This document shows positions 60,704 to 64,000 of a DNA stretch of 64,000 bases, in pieces. The notes beneath the pieces are model-generated. The model worked only from the letters and a program-made list of their open reading frames with translations. It had not been told where the DNA came from and did not search any database. Source of the stretch: Anaplasma phagocytophilum str. Webster. Its GTDB lineage: Bacteria; Pseudomonadota; Alphaproteobacteria; Rickettsiales; Anaplasmataceae. Within the stretch, counting starts at the first letter, position 1. The number at the start of each line of letters is the position of its first letter. The stretch covers positions 1,178,001 through 1,242,000 of the forward strand of contig NZ_LANS01000001.1 of NCBI RefSeq assembly GCF_000964685.1, read 5' to 3'. Made by a program: the position numbers and the translations under genes.

Positions 60704-61209
60704 ACTTCGGGTATATGTTTCTGCTCGTTGCGCAATCTCTGACATGGGGATGTTTCACTCGCGTAGCATGTCTTCAGTCTTCTAAAATGTGTGTTTGATC
60801 TATTCTTCGTTTTTGCTGATACAAGTTTAGCTAATTAAAGTGTTACATAAGTTTTGCTCAATATAACCTCAATTATCCGAGGTTATGGTTTTTAGCAGCA
60901 TTTTCATTTTATCAACTATAGGTTTCACAAGCATATAATTATATAGAATAATGTTATGGATAGAGAGAAAGGCTTCTGTATTAGTTTTTCCCTTTTTATA
61001 CAGCAGTGGATTTCTTGCTGATATACGTTTCTATATTGAAGCAATGGATTAAGAATATATCCAGATAATTAAATAAAAGTATTCTCTAAACTCTCTTCTA
61101 TAGAGCACTTAGAACAGAGTTTTTATGATACCCAATCTTGCCTATGAATATAAGAGAAAGAACTGAAGTATAGCCAAAGCTCAATTTACTAGGGCTTAAA
61201 AAACGTATT
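60704..61209. other. Convergent intergenic region
   Basis: Lies between nuoH and the minus-strand repeat protein. Apart from the terminators at each end, no gene or RNA is seen. Confidence 0.5.
60863..60893 (+). terminator. Rho-independent terminator after nuoH
   Basis: ATAACCTC (60863-60870) pairs exactly with GAGGTTAT (60879-60886) and is followed by GGTTTTT. It lies 160 bp beyond the nuoH stop. Confidence 0.6.
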
Positions 61210-61210
61210 T

Positions 61211-61250
61211 TAAAAAATGGGCTATATTGAATATTACCTCAATATAGCCC
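61211..61250 (-). terminator. Strong terminator of the minus-strand repeat-protein gene
   Basis: GGGCTATATTGA (61219-61230) pairs exactly with TCAATATAGCCC (61239-61250), a 12-bp stem with an 8-nt loop. On the minus strand the stem is followed by A and six T residues. It sits 12 bp beyond the stop of the gene ending at 61262, so it is a clear intrinsic terminator. Confidence 0.8.
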
Positions 61251-61261
61251 TAAATGCGATA

Positions 61262-64000
61262 TTACCTATTACTTCTCCCTTCTTGATGTGACGCTTGAGA
61301 GACTATTGGAGAATGTCCAGGAGTTGTGATAGTAGTAGATGAATCATCTCCTCCTTTTACTCCTTTCATGCCATCAGCACACTTTTTTACCTCTTCTGCA
61401 ACTCGGCTAACAGCTGCATCAACTACATGAGTAGGAGTACTTATACTACTCTTTGCAGCCGTAGACCGTCTTTTGGGTCTAGCACCTGTAGCGTAATAAA
61501 AATCCATCATAGCTGCTTCTGAGTCTGGCGCCGGCTCAGGAATAGGAGCTCTTGCGGGCATAGAAGCAGTACTAGATGCTCCTAGAGCAATATTAGCATC
61601 TTGCCGCTGCCTTATGGCTGATTCTCTTTGTTCATCTATGTCAGCTCGTGCATTAAAGGCGCTAATTTTGTCTTTTGCTAAGCCATCGATAATAACCCTA
61701 CGTTCTGGTCTGTCTGAAGGAGTAATATTATAAGTACCACCCTTTGCTACGCAGATATTACCAATATGTGTGAGTATTCTTTCTCCACATTCTTGAGGTA
61801 TAGGAGAATCATCCCCAGGCACGTTAAAGAATCTCCTACTAAATTCCCCACCATCCTGTGTGACTTGTTGAACCGCTACAGGTAGTGCTGGTAAAGATTC
61901 TCTGCTCATCTCAGAAAGTGAATTATTCAAAGTAGACCTTCTTGCGATTTTTGCGATATCCTCAGCAGACTCTATAATTACGCTGTCCAAATAAGGCCCA
62001 AAGCCCAAAGGAGAAATGAAATGGGCTGGAACCTTATCGGTAGGTCCAGTAATTGCTCCATTTTCAATGTTGACGGTACCATCACCAAGGTCTACATAAT
62101 CGATGTAATTTCGCTTTAATGCTTCCGGAATCCTGTCCTTCAAAATCTCCTGAGTTACCTCATTACTCCGCTTGGAATCTACTGCCTTTTTATAGGAATC
62201 AAATACGTATCTAGCCGCCGATATAACATCTTCTGGCTGTTTAGCATGCATTGCTAAGTTCAGTCCTGCTATAGAAGAGAATTTGTTTAGCATTGCCCAG
62301 CTATACATCTCACATCTAGGCAAATCGTTTTCAGATTCTGAAAACATCTTGAGCATACTCTCCGCTGTTTTAGTATGTCTTTCATCAGATAGAATATAAT
62401 AAGCCCCCACACTTGCCGTGTATATTTCAGGAGTATTATCTCCGACTGACATAGTCCCGCTATGTACTGTAGAGACGGCTAAATGTGGCTTATATGATGC
62501 GCCTCCGCCTGCTCCATCAGAACTTTCTATACTAGAAGTATCACTTTTTGTAGAAGAGATACTGTCGTAGCTATTTGTAGAAGCAATACTATCATAACTA
62601 TTGGCACTTTCTTGCACAGGTTCAGTTAGCATCGCATCCATGTCAGCATGAAGCATTGGTTCTCCTTGAGAGACAAGCGCACGTTCAGCATCTATAACCT
62701 CTATAGTTGCTTTTAATGCTTCTATGTCGCCATCAGACAACATATTTTGTTGCATCGTTCCATGTGGAATAGAAGCCGCTGTACCTTCGTCTTCATTAGC
62801 CAGAGATGAGAAATATCTAATTAATCTAGAAACTTTTCTAGCTTCTGGATCATCACGTAATATGGAAGATCCTTTAAATATTTTTGGCTTTTCTTCGAGC
62901 ATTGCAAGATTAGAAACTCCTTCTAGGAAGTTGATCGCGTCTCTGGAAGGAATTGGTGCATCATCATTTACTCCTAAAGAGGGAAGCGCCAACCCTTTTC
63001 GAGGATCTTTCATATTATTAACAGCTAACGCAATGCGCGGCAGAGAGAGTATATTAGGTCGAATCTCGCAATTCAGATCTGCTCTACGAGCTACCTCATT
63101 CACATCCCTCAATGCGGCTTGTATCATGCCATCTATTTTTTCGCCAAACCCATAAGGAGAAGAAAAATGCATCGCATCCTCAAGACCCTGCACATTTCCA
63201 TTTTTTATAGTTAATTTTCCATGGTTTAAAGGGATATTTGGTATACCAAACTCACCTAATACGTCACGCATCTCTTTTTTAAGTGCGGCCCGTCTAGTAG
63301 CTGGATCTTGCAAGTCTTCCCGTTTAGCAAGTGCACTATATTTTTCAGCACATTTTTGAGCGATAGCACCAATATCATTCTCATTTCCGAGATCCATAGC
63401 AAACTGGCATCCGGCGTGCATTCCCATCCTGAGCATGGAGTGCCATCTCTGTAAGTTTACAGATTCCTGTGTAACCGCAGGAGAACGTGATGTACTACTT
63501 GAAGGAGCAACAGGTAAGATAGATCTATCAAGAGCAGCAGGTTCTCGTGGAGTTCTACTTTTATCACCGCCATCATCACCATGTGGACCTAAGTCTCTGC
63601 CTCTTGCAGCAGGGATAGGTCTTCCTGGTGTTCTACCTTCAGCACCGCCATCTTGATCTGGTACTTCATCGATAGGAGTAGTTATTTCTCTAGCACCAGC
63701 ACCATCTCTAGCAGCTAAATCTTCAGGAGATGGAGCAGCAGTAGGTTCTTGTGGTGTTTTACTTTCAACACCGCCATCTTGATCTGGTACTTCATCGATA
63801 GGAGTAGTTATTTCTCTAGCACCAGCACCATCTCTAGCAGCTAAATCTTCAGGAGATGGAGCAGCAGTAGGTTCTTGTGGTGTTTTACTTTCAACACCGC
63901 CATCTTGAGCTGGTATTTCATCAATAGGAGCAGCTATTCCTCTAGCACCAGCACCATCTCCAGCAGCTAAATCTTCAGGAGCTGGAGTAACAACCCTATC
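61262..64000 (-). CDS. Tandem-repeat antigen/effector-like protein, C-terminal 912 residues (5' end outside window)
   Basis: The minus-strand frame stays open from 61262 to the right window edge, so the true start lies outside; an internal ATG at 63436 is not the start. In-window residues 1-120 or so are acidic, Pro/Ala-rich 42-residue tandem repeats (DLAARDGAGAREITTPIDEV type). After a polar linker come two diverged copies of a ~200-residue domain, each with an (I/V)(K/E)NG..(Q/T)G element and an xGFGxxxDxxI helix ending in ARRxxLN. The C-terminus is disordered and ends in a basic HQEGRSNR, compatible with a type IV secretion signal. It resembles in style the repeat-bearing immunodominant antigens described from this species, but I cannot name it. 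Confidence 0.88.
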   Translation of the reverse strand, partial: DRVVTPAPEDLAAGDGAGARGIAAPIDEIPAQDGGVESKTPQEPTAAPSPEDLAARDGAGAREITTPIDEVPDQDGGVESKTPQEPTAAPSPEDLAARDGAGAREITTPIDEVPDQDGGAEGRTPGRPIPAARGRDLGPHGDDGGDKSRTPREPAALDRSILPVAPSSSTSRSPAVTQESVNLQRWHSMLRMGMHAGCQFAMDLGNENDIGAIAQKCAEKYSALAKREDLQDPATRRAALKKEMRDVLGEFGIPNIPLNHGKLTIKNGNVQGLEDAMHFSSPYGFGEKIDGMIQAALRDVNEVARRADLNCEIRPNILSLPRIALAVNNMKDPRKGLALPSLGVNDDAPIPSRDAINFLEGVSNLAMLEEKPKIFKGSSILRDDPEARKVSRLIRYFSSLANEDEGTAASIPHGTMQQNMLSDGDIEALKATIEVIDAERALVSQGEPMLHADMDAMLTEPVQESANSYDSIASTNSYDSISSTKSDTSSIESSDGAGGGASYKPHLAVSTVHSGTMSVGDNTPEIYTASVGAYYILSDERHTKTAESMLKMFSESENDLPRCEMYSWAMLNKFSSIAGLNLAMHAKQPEDVISAARYVFDSYKKAVDSKRSNEVTQEILKDRIPEALKRNYIDYVDLGDGTVNIENGAITGPTDKVPAHFISPLGFGPYLDSVIIESAEDIAKIARRSTLNNSLSEMSRESLPALPVAVQQVTQDGGEFSRRFFNVPGDDSPIPQECGERILTHIGNICVAKGGTYNITPSDRPERRVIIDGLAKDKISAFNARADIDEQRESAIRQRQDANIALGASSTASMPARAPIPEPAPDSEAAMMDFYYATGARPKRRSTAAKSSISTPTHVVDAAVSRVAEEVKKCADGMKGVKGGDDSSTTITTPGHSPIVSQASHQEGRSNR
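63651..64000 (-). repeat. 126-bp (42-residue) coding tandem repeats, at least 2.8 copies
   Basis: Copies begin (plus-strand coordinates) at 63651, 63777 and 63903. The first two are identical by eye; the third is diverged (for example Glu/Thr to Gly/Ala changes) and runs out of the window. A degenerate older unit is visible at about 63525-63650. The array continues to the right. Confidence 0.92.

Noticed and set aside
60610-60798. 62-codon plus-strand frame overlapping the 3' end of nuoH
   Set aside because: Out-of-frame shadow of nuoH with no ribosome site or recognisable content.

Overview
The window is almost certainly chromosomal DNA of Anaplasma phagocytophilum (Rickettsiales, Anaplasmataceae) or a very close relative. 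The decisive marker is a complete ankA (14543-18238): ankyrin repeats followed by a tail of EPIYA-type tyrosine motifs, as in the type IV-secreted effector AnkA. Supporting signs are AT-rich intergenic DNA, many single-copy housekeeping genes out of their usual operons, split nuo clusters, very long non-coding stretches with decayed genes, and several large lineage-specific repeat proteins. The species call rests on recognition of the sequence, not on a search.

Layout. 1-1379 is a 5'-complete but 3'-truncated large protein on the minus strand. 1822-12631 holds a candidate outer-membrane protein, comM, a broken glutamine-amidotransferase-like gene, an aspartate aminotransferase remnant, ubiX, gatA, folC and hemC-murB. 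A 1.9-kb gene-poor stretch leads to ankA. 18239-29163 holds a terminator-capped possible RNA locus, initiator tRNA-Met, an acidic Gly-rich protein, recO, thiL, an FNR-type flavoprotein, nuoD-nuoE-dnaQ, a second aspartate aminotransferase remnant and elongator tRNA-Met. 29552-53553 is an accessory block of six membrane-anchored proteins of unknown function: 301, 753, 1191, 271, 3353 and 713 residues. 54402-60703 returns to housekeeping genes (gyrB, a small conserved-looking protein, nuoG, nuoH). The right edge (61262-64000) is the C-terminal part of a tandem-repeat antigen-like protein on the minus strand.

How the genes fit together. NuoD, E, G and H are parts of respiratory complex I. GyrB, RecO and DnaQ serve DNA topology, repair and replication. 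GatA is a subunit of the tRNA amidotransferase. HemC, ThiL, FolC and UbiX serve heme, thiamine diphosphate, folate and ubiquinone synthesis. MurB is a peptidoglycan enzyme in a lineage that has lost most of that pathway, and its catalytic Ser and Glu positions look substituted. AnkA and probably several large proteins face the host.

Most interesting signal. The left-edge protein and the 1191-, 3353- and 713-residue proteins seem to share a degenerate helical module (the 3353-residue protein twice). The giant also carries about 17 copies of a ~75-residue helical repeat and three apparently identical 255-bp copies near its end. I read this as an expanding family of large, possibly vacuole-membrane or surface proteins. 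This is inferred from reading the sequences side by side and is untested.
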